Shown: positions 16,150-25,795, numbered from the stretch's first letter. The stretch is DNA of 64,000 nucleotides from Bradyrhizobium sp. BR13661 (GCF_029892425.1 NZ_JARXWB010000033.1:26138-90137); one strand, 5' to 3'. The notes: generated from the sequence alone by a model not told the origin. Numbers and translations are program-made.

Positions 16150-17514
16150 ATGCGGCGTACCCTCATCCAGTCGGCGACGATCATCAGCATGGACGCTTCG
16201 ATCGGCGATCTCCTTGACGGCGATGTGCTGGTGGAGAACGGACGGATCGCCGACGTGCGTCCGGGCATCGACGCCGCCGACGCCGAGATCGTCGATGGGC
16301 GCGGGCGCATCGTCATCCCCGGGCTGATCAACGCGCATATGCACACCTGGCAGACGGGCTTGCGCGGCTTTGCCGCGAACTGGACGCTGTTGGAATATTT
16401 CCGCCGCATGCATGCGGGGCTCGCGACCCTGTTCACGCCCGACGACATCTACATCGCCACGCTCGTCGGCGCGCTGAACCAGATCAATTGCGGCGCCACC
16501 ACGCTGGTCGACTGGTGCCACAACAATCCGACGCCTGCTCATACCGACGCCGCGGTGCGCGGGCTGATCGAGAGCGGCATTCGCGCTGCGTTCTTCCACG
16601 GCTCGCCGAAACCGGAGCCGAAGCCGGGCGAGCCGCATTTCTCGGAAGTGCCCCATCCCCGCCGCGAGGTCGAGCGGCTGCTGGCCGGCCCCCTCGCCGA
16701 CCGCAACGGCCTCGTCACGCTCGGGCTTGCCATTTTGGGCCCGCATTATTCAACGCTCGACGTATCCATGCATGATTTCAGGCTGGCGCGGGAGCTCGGC
16801 CTGATCGCCTCGATGCATCAGGGCGGCGGTCCGGCAAAGACGCAAGGCGGCTGGGAGAAGCTGATCGAGGCGGGCCTCGTCGGGCCCAACGTCAACATCG
16901 TTCATGGCAATGATTTGCCCGACGAGCTCCTGCAAAGGCTGATCGATCTCGGCGTCACTTTCTCCGTGACGCCGGAGAACGAGATGATCCAGGGCCATGG
17001 CTTTCCGATCACCGGCCGGCTGCTCAAGCGCGGCGTGCGTCCGACCATCGGCATCGATCTGGAGTCGGTGCTGGCCGGCGACCTCTTCTCTGCGGCCCGC
17101 GTGGCGCTGTCGATGCAACGCGCGCTTGATAATGCGCAGATGCGAAAGAGCGAGGGCACGATTCCGGCAACGACCACGATTCCCGCGCGCGAGGCGCTCG
17201 CGTGGGTCACCACCGAAGGTGCCCGCTTGCTCGGCCGCGAGAGCGAGATTGGTTCGCTCACACCGGGGAAACTCGCCGATCTCGTCATCATCAATGCCGA
17301 CGATCTCAACCTCTTCCCGGTCCACGATCCCGTTGCGTCAGTGGTGATGCAGACGAGCCTCGCCAATATCGAGGCCGTCATGATTGGCGGCGTCTGGGAG
17401 AAGCGGAACGGAAAGCTGCTGATTGACGGACTCGAGCGGAAGAAAGAGCTGCTCGCGCAATCCGGCCATCGGCTGGTGCGGGGCATCGAACGACAAGGGC
17501 ACGCCGCACACTAG
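16150..17514 (+). CDS. Amidohydrolase, ATZ/TRZ/SsnA type
   Basis: The 454-residue enzyme has the amidohydrolase metal motif NAHMHT (His63 and His65), a further histidine in SMHQGG, one in IVHGNDL and a catalytic Asp in TIGIDLES. The family deaminates or dechlorinates ring systems and also hydrolyses other C-N bonds. Its presence beside ring-cleavage genes suggests that the imported compound carries an amino, imino or halogen group or a hydrolysable ring. The start at 16150 is 5 bp after the preceding stop. Confidence 0.88.
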   Translation: MRRTLIQSATIISMDASIGDLLDGDVLVENGRIADVRPGIDAADAEIVDGRGRIVIPGLINAHMHTWQTGLRGFAANWTLLEYFRRMHAGLATLFTPDDIYIATLVGALNQINCGATTLVDWCHNNPTPAHTDAAVRGLIESGIRAAFFHGSPKPEPKPGEPHFSEVPHPRREVERLLAGPLADRNGLVTLGLAILGPHYSTLDVSMHDFRLARELGLIASMHQGGGPAKTQGGWEKLIEAGLVGPNVNIVHGNDLPDELLQRLIDLGVTFSVTPENEMIQGHGFPITGRLLKRGVRPTIGIDLESVLAGDLFSAARVALSMQRALDNAQMRKSEGTIPATTTIPAREALAWVTTEGARLLGRESEIGSLTPGKLADLVIINADDLNLFPVHDPVASVVMQTSLANIEAVMIGGVWEKRNGKLLIDGLERKKELLAQSGHRLVRGIERQGHAAH

Positions 17515-17533
17515 CGACCAACGGACAACAATA

Positions 17534-18436
17534 ATGACTGAGACAAGCAAACAGGTCGCCTTCATCGGCATCGGCAAGATGGGCCTGCCGATGTCGCAAC
17601 TCATCGCCAAGGCGGGCTTTGGCGTCACCGCCTTCGACCAGAGCGCGGCACGGCTCAACGAGGCGCGCGAGCACGGGATCGGTGTTGCGGGCTCGCTCGC
17701 TGAGGCCGTCAACGGCCGCGCCGTGGTGATTACGTCGTTGCCCGATGACGCCGCCTTGCGCGCGGTGATGCTCGGGCCGACCGGGCTGATCGGCGCGATG
17801 GCGCCGAAAGCGGCGCTGATCGAGACAAGCACGGTCAGCGCTGAGGCGTCGGCCGAGGTCGATGCCGCAGCCCAAGCGCACGGGATCGCCTATTTGCGCG
17901 CGCCGGTCTCCGGTAATGCCAGCATCGTGCATACCGGGGCGCTGAGCTGCTTTGTTTCGGGGCCGAAGGATGCATTCGAGACCGCAAAACCGTTGTTCGC
18001 GAGTTTTACCCGCGCCCAGACCTATCTCGGCCCCGGCGAAGAAGCACGCTACGCAAAACTCGCGGTCAATCTCATGATCGCGGTGTCGGCGGCGATGATG
18101 GCCGAGAGCCTGGCACTGGCGCGCAAGGGCGGCATCGGCTGGCAGGACATGTTGAACGTGCTGGACGAAAGCGCGGTCGCCTCGCCGATGGTAAAGTACA
18201 AGACCGCGCCGCTGCGAAAGCGCGACTTCGTCTCGAGCTTCTCCTGCAGGCAGATGGCCAAGGACCTCGACCTCATCCTGGGTGCAGGCCATGCCGTCGG
18301 CGTGCCGCTGCAACTCGCAGCGCAAGTGCGCGAGACCTATGGCTCGCTGGTTGCGCAGGGCGACGGCGAAACCGACTTCATCGCGACGGTCAAGCATCTC
18401 GAACGGTTGTCGGGCCTTGACGAGCCCAAACTCTGA
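17534..18436 (+). CDS. 3-hydroxyisobutyrate-dehydrogenase-family oxidoreductase
   Basis: The 300-residue protein has the N-terminal Rossmann motif GIGKMGLPMSQ, the substrate loop APVSGNASIVHTG and the catalytic lysine region AKLAVNLM. Family members oxidise or reduce beta-hydroxyacids such as 3-hydroxyisobutyrate, tartronate and related compounds. ATG 17534 begins just after the amidohydrolase stop; a longer frame would overlap that gene. The actual substrate is unknown but should be a product of the pathway. Confidence 0.88.
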   Translation: MTETSKQVAFIGIGKMGLPMSQLIAKAGFGVTAFDQSAARLNEAREHGIGVAGSLAEAVNGRAVVITSLPDDAALRAVMLGPTGLIGAMAPKAALIETSTVSAEASAEVDAAAQAHGIAYLRAPVSGNASIVHTGALSCFVSGPKDAFETAKPLFASFTRAQTYLGPGEEARYAKLAVNLMIAVSAAMMAESLALARKGGIGWQDMLNVLDESAVASPMVKYKTAPLRKRDFVSSFSCRQMAKDLDLILGAGHAVGVPLQLAAQVRETYGSLVAQGDGETDFIATVKHLERLSGLDEPKL

Positions 18437-18451
18437 TCGACGGAGGCGAAT

Positions 18452-19336
18452 ATGCGTAATTTCAGCGAGACCAACATCACCGACGCCGTGCTCGAGCGCA
18501 CCGCGGGCGCGACCGATCCCCGTATCAAGCAGGTCAGCGAGGCGCTCGTGCGTCATCTCCACGCCTTCGTGCGCGAGATCAGGCCGACGCAGAAGGAATG
18601 GGAGTTCGGCATCGACTTCCTGACCCGAACCGGCCACATGTGCGACGACAAGCGGCAGGAGTTCATCCTGCTGTCGGATGCGCTCGGCGTCTCCATGCTG
18701 GTCGATGCGATCAACCATCCGGTGCCTGAGGGCGCGACCGAGACGACCGTGCTTGGCCCGTTCTTCGTCAAGGCCGCGCCCGAGAAGCAGAACGGCGACA
18801 ATATTTCGGGGACCATGGAAGGCGATCCCATGATCGTCACCGGCTCGGTGGCGACCGTCGACGGCAAGCCGCTCGCCGGTGCCGTGGTGGATGTCTGGCA
18901 CTCCGACAATGACGGCTATTACGACGTGCAACAGCTCGACGAGATCGGCGATCTCGCGATGCGCGCCCGCTTCCACACCGACGCCAATGGCCGCTTCCAT
19001 TTCTGGTCGATCAAGCCGGCGGCCTATCCGATCCCGCATGACGGCCCGGTCGGCGAGATGCTGGAGGCGCAGGGCCGCCATCCCTGGCGTCCGGCGCATG
19101 TGCACTTCATGATCTCGGCGTCGGGCTTCGAGCAACTGGTGACGCATGTGTTCGTCGCCGGCGACAAATACCTCGACTCTGACGTGGTGTTCGGCGTCAA
19201 GGACAGTCTGATCCACGACTTCGTGCACTGCCCGCCGGGCCGTGCGCCTGACGGTCGCATGGTCGCTTCAGCCTACTATCACCTCAACTATGATTTCGGC
19301 CTGAAGCAGGCCGCAAGCAACGCGCAAGCGGCGTAG
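18452..19336 (+). CDS. Intradiol ring-cleavage dioxygenase, hydroxyquinol 1,2-dioxygenase type
   Basis: The 294-residue protein has an N-terminal helical dimerisation domain and a C-terminal intradiol dioxygenase fold. The Fe(III) ligands expected for the family are present: Tyr157 (GYYDVQ), Tyr192 (AAYPIP), His216 and His218 (AHVHFM). Length and motifs fit hydroxyquinol and chlorocatechol dioxygenases better than catechol enzymes. The product, maleylacetate, matches the reductase in the same operon. Confidence 0.88.
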   Translation: MRNFSETNITDAVLERTAGATDPRIKQVSEALVRHLHAFVREIRPTQKEWEFGIDFLTRTGHMCDDKRQEFILLSDALGVSMLVDAINHPVPEGATETTVLGPFFVKAAPEKQNGDNISGTMEGDPMIVTGSVATVDGKPLAGAVVDVWHSDNDGYYDVQQLDEIGDLAMRARFHTDANGRFHFWSIKPAAYPIPHDGPVGEMLEAQGRHPWRPAHVHFMISASGFEQLVTHVFVAGDKYLDSDVVFGVKDSLIHDFVHCPPGRAPDGRMVASAYYHLNYDFGLKQAASNAQAA

Positions 19337-19399
19337 GCCAAACGTCGAATCGACGGACTGACAACACTCCGCGACAAGGGACGACGACGGGGAGAAACG

Positions 19400-20791
19400 A
19401 TGGGACCGCGGGTCAACAGTGCCGCATTGGCTGAACGCCTCGAAGGCGTGATCGGTCCGCGCGCGACCGTCGCGCGCGGCGTGCTCGACCAGCATGGCCA
19501 GAGCGAATCCTACTACCGCGCCCTGCCCCCTGACATCGTCGTCTTCCCGGAGACGACCCAAGAGGTCGCCGAGATCGTCAAGCTCTGCGCCGGCGCTGAT
19601 ATGCCGATCGTCCCGTTCGGCGCCGGCACTTCGCTCGAGGGCAATGCGTCGGCGGTCGCAGGCGGCGTCTGCATCGACTTCGCGCGGATGAACAAGGTGC
19701 TTGCTGTCCACGACAGCGACATGAATGTCGTGGTCCAGCCCGGCATCACCCGCAAGCAGCTCAACGCGGAGCTGCGCGGCACCGGCTTGTTCTTTCCGAT
19801 CGATCCCGGCGCCGATGCCTCGATCGGCGGCATGACGTCCACGCGCGCCTCCGGCACCATGGCGGTGCGCTACGGCACCATGAAGGACAATGTCATGGCG
19901 CTGGAGGTCGTGCTGGCGGACGGACGGGTGATCCGCACCTCCCGGCGCGCCCGCAAATCCGCGGCCGGCTACGATCTGACGCGGCTGTTCGTCGGCGCCG
20001 AAGGCACGCTCGGAATCATCACCGAGATCACGCTGAAACTGCACCCGCTGCCGCAGGCGATCTCGGCGGCGGTCTGCAGCTTCGATACCCTGCACAACGC
20101 CGTCGATACCGCGATCGGCATCATCCAGGCGGCCATTCCGGTCGCGCGCGTCGAGCTGCTCGACGACGTCATGATGCGCGGTATCAATGCTTACGCCAAG
20201 CTCGGCTATCGCGAGGCACCGACGCTGTTCTTCGAATTCCACGGCTCGGAGAGCGCGGTGGCCGAACAGGCCGAGCTGGCGCAGGCCATCGCGGCCGACC
20301 ATGGCGGGCGCGGCTTCGAATGGGCCAAGGCACCGGAGGATCGCAGCCGGCTCTGGCACGCCCGCGACAACACACTCTATGCCGGCCTCGGCTTGCGCCC
20401 CGGCGCGCGCGCCGTCATCACCGACGTCTGCGTGCCGATCTCGCGGCTCGCGGAATGCCTGACCGACACCCGCAAGGATGCCGACGCGCACGGCTTCACC
20501 GCGCCGATCGTCGGCCATGTCGGCGATGGCAATTTCCACATGCTGATCCTGGTCGACCCCGCAAAGCCGGAGGAAATCGACGGCGCCAAGGCGCTGCAGG
20601 CCCGCATGGTCGCCCGCGCCATCGCCATGGACGGCACCTGCACCGGCGAGCATGGCATCGGGCTCGGCAAGATTGACTATCTCACCGATGAGCTCGGCGA
20701 GGCCGTGGACGTCATGCGGTCGATCAAGACCGCGCTCGATCCCCATGGATTGATGAATCCCGGCAAGATCTTCGCGGGAGCGCGGCCATGA
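19400..20791 (+). CDS. FAD-linked oxidase, GlcD/D-lactate dehydrogenase type
   Basis: The 463-residue protein has the VAO/PCMH-type FAD domain (VPFGAGTSLEGNAS near 74-87, DPGADASIGGM) and the C-terminal substrate domain with the metal-like HVGDGNFHMLI and GTCTGEHGIG motifs of D-2-hydroxyacid dehydrogenases. It would oxidise a D-2-hydroxyacid and pass electrons to the quinone or cytochrome pool. It overlaps the ABC ATPase gene by ATGA, tying transport and oxidation together. Confidence 0.9.
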   Translation: MGPRVNSAALAERLEGVIGPRATVARGVLDQHGQSESYYRALPPDIVVFPETTQEVAEIVKLCAGADMPIVPFGAGTSLEGNASAVAGGVCIDFARMNKVLAVHDSDMNVVVQPGITRKQLNAELRGTGLFFPIDPGADASIGGMTSTRASGTMAVRYGTMKDNVMALEVVLADGRVIRTSRRARKSAAGYDLTRLFVGAEGTLGIITEITLKLHPLPQAISAAVCSFDTLHNAVDTAIGIIQAAIPVARVELLDDVMMRGINAYAKLGYREAPTLFFEFHGSESAVAEQAELAQAIAADHGGRGFEWAKAPEDRSRLWHARDNTLYAGLGLRPGARAVITDVCVPISRLAECLTDTRKDADAHGFTAPIVGHVGDGNFHMLILVDPAKPEEIDGAKALQARMVARAIAMDGTCTGEHGIGLGKIDYLTDELGEAVDVMRSIKTALDPHGLMNPGKIFAGARP

Positions 20792-22314
20792 ACGCCCATG
20801 TGAACGTGCCCGGCGAGACCTCGGCGGTGCCGCTGCTTCAACTGCGCGGCATCAGCAAGGAATTTCCCGGCGTCAAGGCGCTGGATGACGTGTCCTTTGC
20901 GCTCTACCCTGGCGAAGTGCACATGCTGTTGGGTGAGAACGGCGCGGGCAAATCCAGCCTGATGAAGGTGCTGTGCGGAGCCTACAGGGCCGATTCCGGC
21001 GAGTTCTTTTACAAAGGCGAGAAGGTCACGATTGCTTCGACGGCGGACGCCCAGAAGCTCGGCATTGCCGTGATCTTCCAGGAATTCTCACTCGTCCCCT
21101 ACCTCGACATTGCGAAAAACATCTTCCTCGGCCGCGAGCCGAAGGGCCGCATCCCCGGCACCATCGACCGCCGCAAGATCCTGGCCGATGCCAAGCGCCT
21201 GCTCGACACGATCGGCTTCGACATCGATCCGTCCATCATCGTCAACACGCTCGGCGTCGCCCAGCAGCAGATGGTCGAGATCGCCAAGGCCATCAGCCAG
21301 AATGCACGTATCCTGGTCATGGACGAACCGACCGCGGCGCTCTCCGATCGCGAGACAGAGCTGCTGTTCGCGCTGATCGCAAGGCTGAAGGCCGACGGCG
21401 TTTCCATCGTCTACATCTCGCATCGCATGGCCGAAGTGTTCGCGCTCGGCGACCGCATCACGGTCCTGCGCGACGGCCGCCGTATCGACGGCGTCAAGCC
21501 GGCCGACGTCACGCCCGACCAGCTCGTGCGCATGATGGTCGGCCGCACCGTCGATATGACCTATCCGCGCAATTTTGCCGACAAGCCCGGCGAGGTGCTG
21601 CTTCAGGTCAAGAACCTCACCGCACCGAGCGGCATCTCCGACATCAACATCGAGGTCCGCCGCGGCGAGATCGTCGGCCTCTGCGGCCTGGTCGGATCCG
21701 GCCGCACCGAAGTTGCGCGCGCGATCTTCGGCGCTGATCCCGTCGCCTCCGGCGAGATCGTGTTCGACGGCAAGCCGATCTCCGGCGAGCCCGATGTCGC
21801 CGCCCGCCGCGGCATCGCGCTGATCCCGGAAAGCCGCAAGAGCGAGGGCCTCGCCCTGCTCCGTTCGGTCGGCGACAATCTCGTGGTCTCGGCGCTGCGT
21901 AAACTTTTCCCGAGCGGGCTGTTCGATCCGCGCAGCGGCCAGCGCACCGCCGACGGCCTGATCCGGCAGCTCCGTATTGCGACGCCAAGCGCGCGCCAGA
22001 CTGTCGGCCTGCTGTCGGGTGGCAACCAGCAGAAGGTCGTGATCGGCAAATGGCTGGCTGCCGGCGCAAAGCTGTTCATCTTCGACGAGCCGACCCGCGG
22101 CATCGATGTCGGCGCCAAATCCGAGATCTTCGCGCTGATCGACCGGCTGGTCGCCGAAGGTGCGGCGGCGCTGATGATCTCGTCGGAGCAGGTCGAAATC
22201 TGCCACGTCTGCGACCGCGCCTATGTGATGCGCGAGGGCCGCGTCGCCGGACATCTGACGCGCAGCGAGCTGACCGAGGAGAACATCGTGCGATTGGGGA
22301 TGCATCATGCGTGA
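20788..22314 (+). CDS. Sugar-type ABC transporter ATP-binding protein, two ATPase domains (RbsA-like)
   Basis: The 508-residue protein has two ABC domains. The first has a full Walker A (GENGAGKSSLM), Q-loop and Walker B (ILVMDEPTAALSD). The second has the degenerate Walker A (GLVGSGRTEVARAIFG) typical of the RbsA family and its own LSGGNQQKV signature. It energises import through the two permeases that follow. It overlaps the FAD oxidase and the first permease. Confidence 0.93.
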   Translation: MNAHVNVPGETSAVPLLQLRGISKEFPGVKALDDVSFALYPGEVHMLLGENGAGKSSLMKVLCGAYRADSGEFFYKGEKVTIASTADAQKLGIAVIFQEFSLVPYLDIAKNIFLGREPKGRIPGTIDRRKILADAKRLLDTIGFDIDPSIIVNTLGVAQQQMVEIAKAISQNARILVMDEPTAALSDRETELLFALIARLKADGVSIVYISHRMAEVFALGDRITVLRDGRRIDGVKPADVTPDQLVRMMVGRTVDMTYPRNFADKPGEVLLQVKNLTAPSGISDINIEVRRGEIVGLCGLVGSGRTEVARAIFGADPVASGEIVFDGKPISGEPDVAARRGIALIPESRKSEGLALLRSVGDNLVVSALRKLFPSGLFDPRSGQRTADGLIRQLRIATPSARQTVGLLSGGNQQKVVIGKWLAAGAKLFIFDEPTRGIDVGAKSEIFALIDRLVAEGAAALMISSEQVEICHVCDRAYVMREGRVAGHLTRSELTEENIVRLGMHHA

Positions 22315-23257
22315 AGCCGCGGTCGTATCGCAACCGAACCCGCTCCAGCGTATTCCCGGCGTCGCCATCGTGCTCGGCGCACTCATCGTTTTGTTCGGTG
22401 CCATTGCGCCCGGCTTCCTCACCCCGGCCAATCTCTCCAACGTGCTGGTGCAGTCCACCATCCTGACCATGCTGGCGCTGCCGATGACGCTGATCATCAT
22501 GACCGAGGGGCTCGACCTCTCGATGGGTGCGGTGCTGACACTGACCTCGCTCTGCGTCGCCATCGTCTCGCTCGCGACCAAGTCGATGCTGCTCGGCCTC
22601 GGCGCCGGCGTGCTGGTCGGCGCGGCCTTCGGCACCGTCAACGGCTGGCTGGTCGCAATCCTGGGCATTCCGCCCTTCGTGGCGACGCTTGGCACTCTCG
22701 GCATGGCGCAGGGCCTGTCGCTTATCGTCTCCGACGGCCAGAGCGTGGTCGGCATCCCCCACAGCGTCCGCGACATCTATTCGGCAACGCTGGCTGGCAT
22801 TCCCGTGCCGATCGTGCTGGCGCTCGTGACTTACGCCGCCTTTCACGGCCTGCTCTATCACACCCGCTTCGGCAGCTACGTGTTCGCGCTCGGCGGCAAC
22901 CGCGAGGCACTCCGCTATGCCGGCCTCTCGCCAAACAAGCTGCTGATCGCGGTCTACGCGCTGGGCGGCACCATGGCCGGCATCGCCGGCCTCTTGATGA
23001 CCGCACGCATGAATTCGGGACACCCGACCGCCGGCCTCGGGCTCGAATTCGATGCGATCGCGGCCGTCGCGGTCGGCGGCACCTCGTTCGAGCGCGGCAA
23101 TGGCTGGCTGCTCGGCACGCTGCTTGGCGTCATCGCCGTCGGCGTGCTGCGCAACGGGCTGAACCTGATCTCGCTGCCCTCCTCGGTACAGGTTGCAAGC
23201 GTCGGCGTCCTCGTCATCGTCGCGCTGTTCCTCGATGGCCTGCGGAGCCGGTCATGA
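22307..23257 (+). CDS. Sugar-type ABC transporter permease 1 (RbsC-like)
   Basis: The 316-residue membrane protein has about eight hydrophobic segments and the RbsC-family motif GGNREALRYAGLSPN near the cytoplasmic loop. The family imports ribose, other pentoses, autoinducer-2 or polyols. It overlaps the ATPase gene by 8 bp and the second permease by ATGA. A heterodimeric permease pair suggests a substrate unlike the simple pentoses, whose systems mostly use one permease type. Confidence 0.92.
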   Translation: MREAAVVSQPNPLQRIPGVAIVLGALIVLFGAIAPGFLTPANLSNVLVQSTILTMLALPMTLIIMTEGLDLSMGAVLTLTSLCVAIVSLATKSMLLGLGAGVLVGAAFGTVNGWLVAILGIPPFVATLGTLGMAQGLSLIVSDGQSVVGIPHSVRDIYSATLAGIPVPIVLALVTYAAFHGLLYHTRFGSYVFALGGNREALRYAGLSPNKLLIAVYALGGTMAGIAGLLMTARMNSGHPTAGLGLEFDAIAAVAVGGTSFERGNGWLLGTLLGVIAVGVLRNGLNLISLPSSVQVASVGVLVIVALFLDGLRSRS

Positions 23258-24231
23258 CCGATATCGCCAAGGAAGCCCTGTCGCCGCCACGTTCGTTCCT
23301 GTCGCAGGACACGATCCAATTGTTCTACCGGCTGCTCGCCGTGTTCCTGATCTGCGCCGTTCTGGCGGTGCTCAACGATTCCTTCCTCAGCCTCGGCAAT
23401 ATCCTCAACGTGCTGCGCCAGGCGAGCCTCACCTTCTTCATCGCCTCCGGCCTGACGCTGGTGGTGCTCACCGCCGGCCTCGATCTGTCGGTCGGCGCCA
23501 ATGTCGCGCTGTCGGCGTGCGTCGCCGGCACCGTGATCCACACCACGGGATCGGCAACGCTTGGAATCCTGACCGGGCTTGCCTGTGGCGGCATCGTTGG
23601 CCTCCTGAACGGCATCATGGTGACGGCGCTGCGCATCCCCTCCTTCATTGCCACCTACGGCATGCTCTGGGTGCTGAACGGGCTCACTTACTGGTACATG
23701 GCGGGCGAGACCCTGCACGGCTTCCCGGCCGGCTTCCGCCAGATCGGCAGCGGCTATCTGTTCGGCCTGCCGATCCCGATCTATCTGCTGCTGGTGTTCC
23801 TCGGCATCGGAACGCTGTTTGCCCAGCGTACGATCTGGGGCCAGGAGATCTACGCGATCGGCGCCAATCCCGTGGCCGCCCGCCTCTCCGGCATTCCCGT
23901 CACGCGCCGGCTCCTGCTGGTCTACGCGGTGTCAGGCACGATGGCGGGGCTCGCCTCGATCATCTTCCTGTCGCGCCTCAATTCGGCCGAAGCCGACATC
24001 GGTGAGAGCCTGACGCTGCCCGCGATCGCGGCCGTGCTGATCGGCGGCACCTCCTTGTTCGGCGGCGTCGGCACCGTGTTCGGCACCTTCATCGGCGCGC
24101 TGATCCTGACGCTGGTGCTGAACGGCATGAACCTCTTGTCGGTCAGCGCCAATTGGCAGCCGCTGGTCACCGGCATCATCGTCATTCTTGCGGTCTGGCT
24201 CGACATGAAGACCCGCCGCCGCGCGCAATGA
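23254..24231 (+). CDS. Sugar-type ABC transporter permease 2 (RbsC-like)
   Basis: The 325-residue protein is a second RbsC-type permease with the motif GANPVAARLSGIPVT and the C-terminal GGTSLFGGVGTVFG. It is paired with permease 1. The N-terminus lies in the cytoplasm and about eight segments follow. Confidence 0.92.
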   Translation: MTDIAKEALSPPRSFLSQDTIQLFYRLLAVFLICAVLAVLNDSFLSLGNILNVLRQASLTFFIASGLTLVVLTAGLDLSVGANVALSACVAGTVIHTTGSATLGILTGLACGGIVGLLNGIMVTALRIPSFIATYGMLWVLNGLTYWYMAGETLHGFPAGFRQIGSGYLFGLPIPIYLLLVFLGIGTLFAQRTIWGQEIYAIGANPVAARLSGIPVTRRLLLVYAVSGTMAGLASIIFLSRLNSAEADIGESLTLPAIAAVLIGGTSLFGGVGTVFGTFIGALILTLVLNGMNLLSVSANWQPLVTGIIVILAVWLDMKTRRRAQ

Positions 24232-24274
24232 GTTCTCAAGCAATCTAACTAGCAAAACGAGGGATGGAGACGAC

Positions 24275-25249
24275 ATGAAACAGAGACTGGGCTATCTCGC
24301 ACTGCCGCTGGTGATGGCGGCCGCGTTCACCACGCAGGCGCGCGCCGACGGCGAGACCATCGCCGTGTTCACCAAGAACCAGACCAACCCGTTCTTCCAG
24401 ACGGTGCGGGTCGGTGCCGACAACATGGCGAAGACGCTGAACGCCAAGACGCTGCAGTACATTCCGACCAAGCCGGACTCGATCCCCGAGCAGCTCAGCC
24501 AGATCGAGGACGTCGTGGTGAAGAAGCCGAGCGCGATCGTCTTCACGCCCGTCGACTACAAGGCCATGGTGCCTGGTGTCGAGAAGATCAACGACGCCAA
24601 GATCCCCGTCGTCAACATCACCGACCGCTCCGCCGGCGGCAAATTCCTCTCCTTCGTCGGCGCCGACGATTACAGCCTCGGGCTCGAGACCGCGCGCTTC
24701 CTGCTCAAGACGCTCGGCGGCAAGGGCAACATCGTCATCATCGAGGGCGTCAAGGGTTCGCTGACCAATGTCGACCGCGTCCGCGGCTTCAACGACGCGC
24801 TGAAGGAAAATCCCGGTGCCAAGCTGCTGGCGTCGCAGCCCGGCAACTACCAGCGGCTGCAAGCGCTCCAGGTGATGGAAAACCTGATGCAGTCGAATTC
24901 GCAGATCGACGGCGTGCTCGCCGCCAACGACGCTATGGCGGTCGGCGCGATCGAGGCGCTCGACGGTGCCAACCGCAAGGCGCAGGTGATCGGCATCAAC
25001 GGCACCAAGGAAGCGATCGACGCGATCAAATCAGGCAAGCTGCTGGCGAGCGGCGACTACAACGGCTTCTACCAGGGCTGCCTCGGCACCATGATGGCGA
25101 TCCGCGCCCTGCGCGAACAGCCTGTCATCAGTGAGATCGTGCTGAAGCCGACCGTCATCACCAAGGACAATTACCAGCCGTTCGATCAACCGCTCGAGCA
25201 GCGCACCTGCCCGACCTTCGAGGAAGCCAGCAAGCTCAGCGCGAAGTAA
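24275..25249 (+). CDS. Periplasmic sugar-type substrate-binding protein
   Basis: The 324-residue protein starts with a signal peptide (MKQRLGYLALPLVMAAAFT, cleavage near AQARADG) and belongs to the Peripla_BP_4 family, with ITDRSAGG and DGVLAANDAMAVGA as typical segments. It would deliver the ligand to the permease pair. RbsB-type proteins bind sugars and also cyclitols and other polyols. The 43-bp gap before it includes its own ribosome site. The ligand cannot be read from sequence. Confidence 0.93.
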   Translation: MKQRLGYLALPLVMAAAFTTQARADGETIAVFTKNQTNPFFQTVRVGADNMAKTLNAKTLQYIPTKPDSIPEQLSQIEDVVVKKPSAIVFTPVDYKAMVPGVEKINDAKIPVVNITDRSAGGKFLSFVGADDYSLGLETARFLLKTLGGKGNIVIIEGVKGSLTNVDRVRGFNDALKENPGAKLLASQPGNYQRLQALQVMENLMQSNSQIDGVLAANDAMAVGAIEALDGANRKAQVIGINGTKEAIDAIKSGKLLASGDYNGFYQGCLGTMMAIRALREQPVISEIVLKPTVITKDNYQPFDQPLEQRTCPTFEEASKLSAK

Positions 25250-25322
25250 GCCTGTTCAGATCCAACACGGACGGCCGCCAGTGCGGCCGTCCCAAGAACG
25301 CAAGCCAAGAAACGGAGACATC

Positions 25323-25610
25323 ATGCTGTTCGCCATCCACGCCATCGACCGCAGCGGTGCATTGCCGACGCGCCTTGCCAATTACGATGCCCACAAGGCG
25401 TTTCTCGGCGACACCTCGCGCTTCGGCGTCAAGATCGTGATGTCGGGGCCGCTCGTCGCCGACGACGGCGCCACCATGATCGGCAGCCTGTTCCTGATCG
25501 AGGCCCCTGGCCGTGCCGAAGTCGAAGCCTTCAACCGCGCCGATCCGTTCGCGGCCGCCGGCATCTGGGAGAAGGTCACGATCACGGGGTTTCTGCGCCG
25601 GCAGGGCTAA
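25323..25610 (+). CDS. YciI-family protein
   Basis: The 95-residue protein is a YCII-domain dimeric barrel: MLFAIHAIDR, then HKAFLGD, the active-site segment SGPLVADDGATMIGS and the AFNRADPFAAAGIW ending with its conserved Asp. TftG of the 2,4,5-T pathway, a chlorohydroxyquinol dehydrochlorinase, belongs to this family and also works beside a hydroxyquinol dioxygenase and a maleylacetate reductase. A similar role here is an inference from context. Confidence 0.85.
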   Translation: MLFAIHAIDRSGALPTRLANYDAHKAFLGDTSRFGVKIVMSGPLVADDGATMIGSLFLIEAPGRAEVEAFNRADPFAAAGIWEKVTITGFLRRQG

Positions 25611-25795
25611 AGGGTGGCGCGTTGGAGTTTTGGGGTTGCACTTGTTGAATCACCGGTCGACTGATGGCCGGTCGCCCACGGACAGCGGCCCAAATGCGGA
25701 CCTTCCCTGGGGTCGCAGATCGGCCAAGTAGGCGACATCGCCGGAACGAGCCTGTTATAGTACGCCAACCGACCCTGGCGTTTTGAGCGATTGAT

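Noticed and set aside
21088..22776. A 562-codon frame antisense to the ABC transporter genes
   Set aside because: It crosses the ATPase and permease genes and has no motif of its own.
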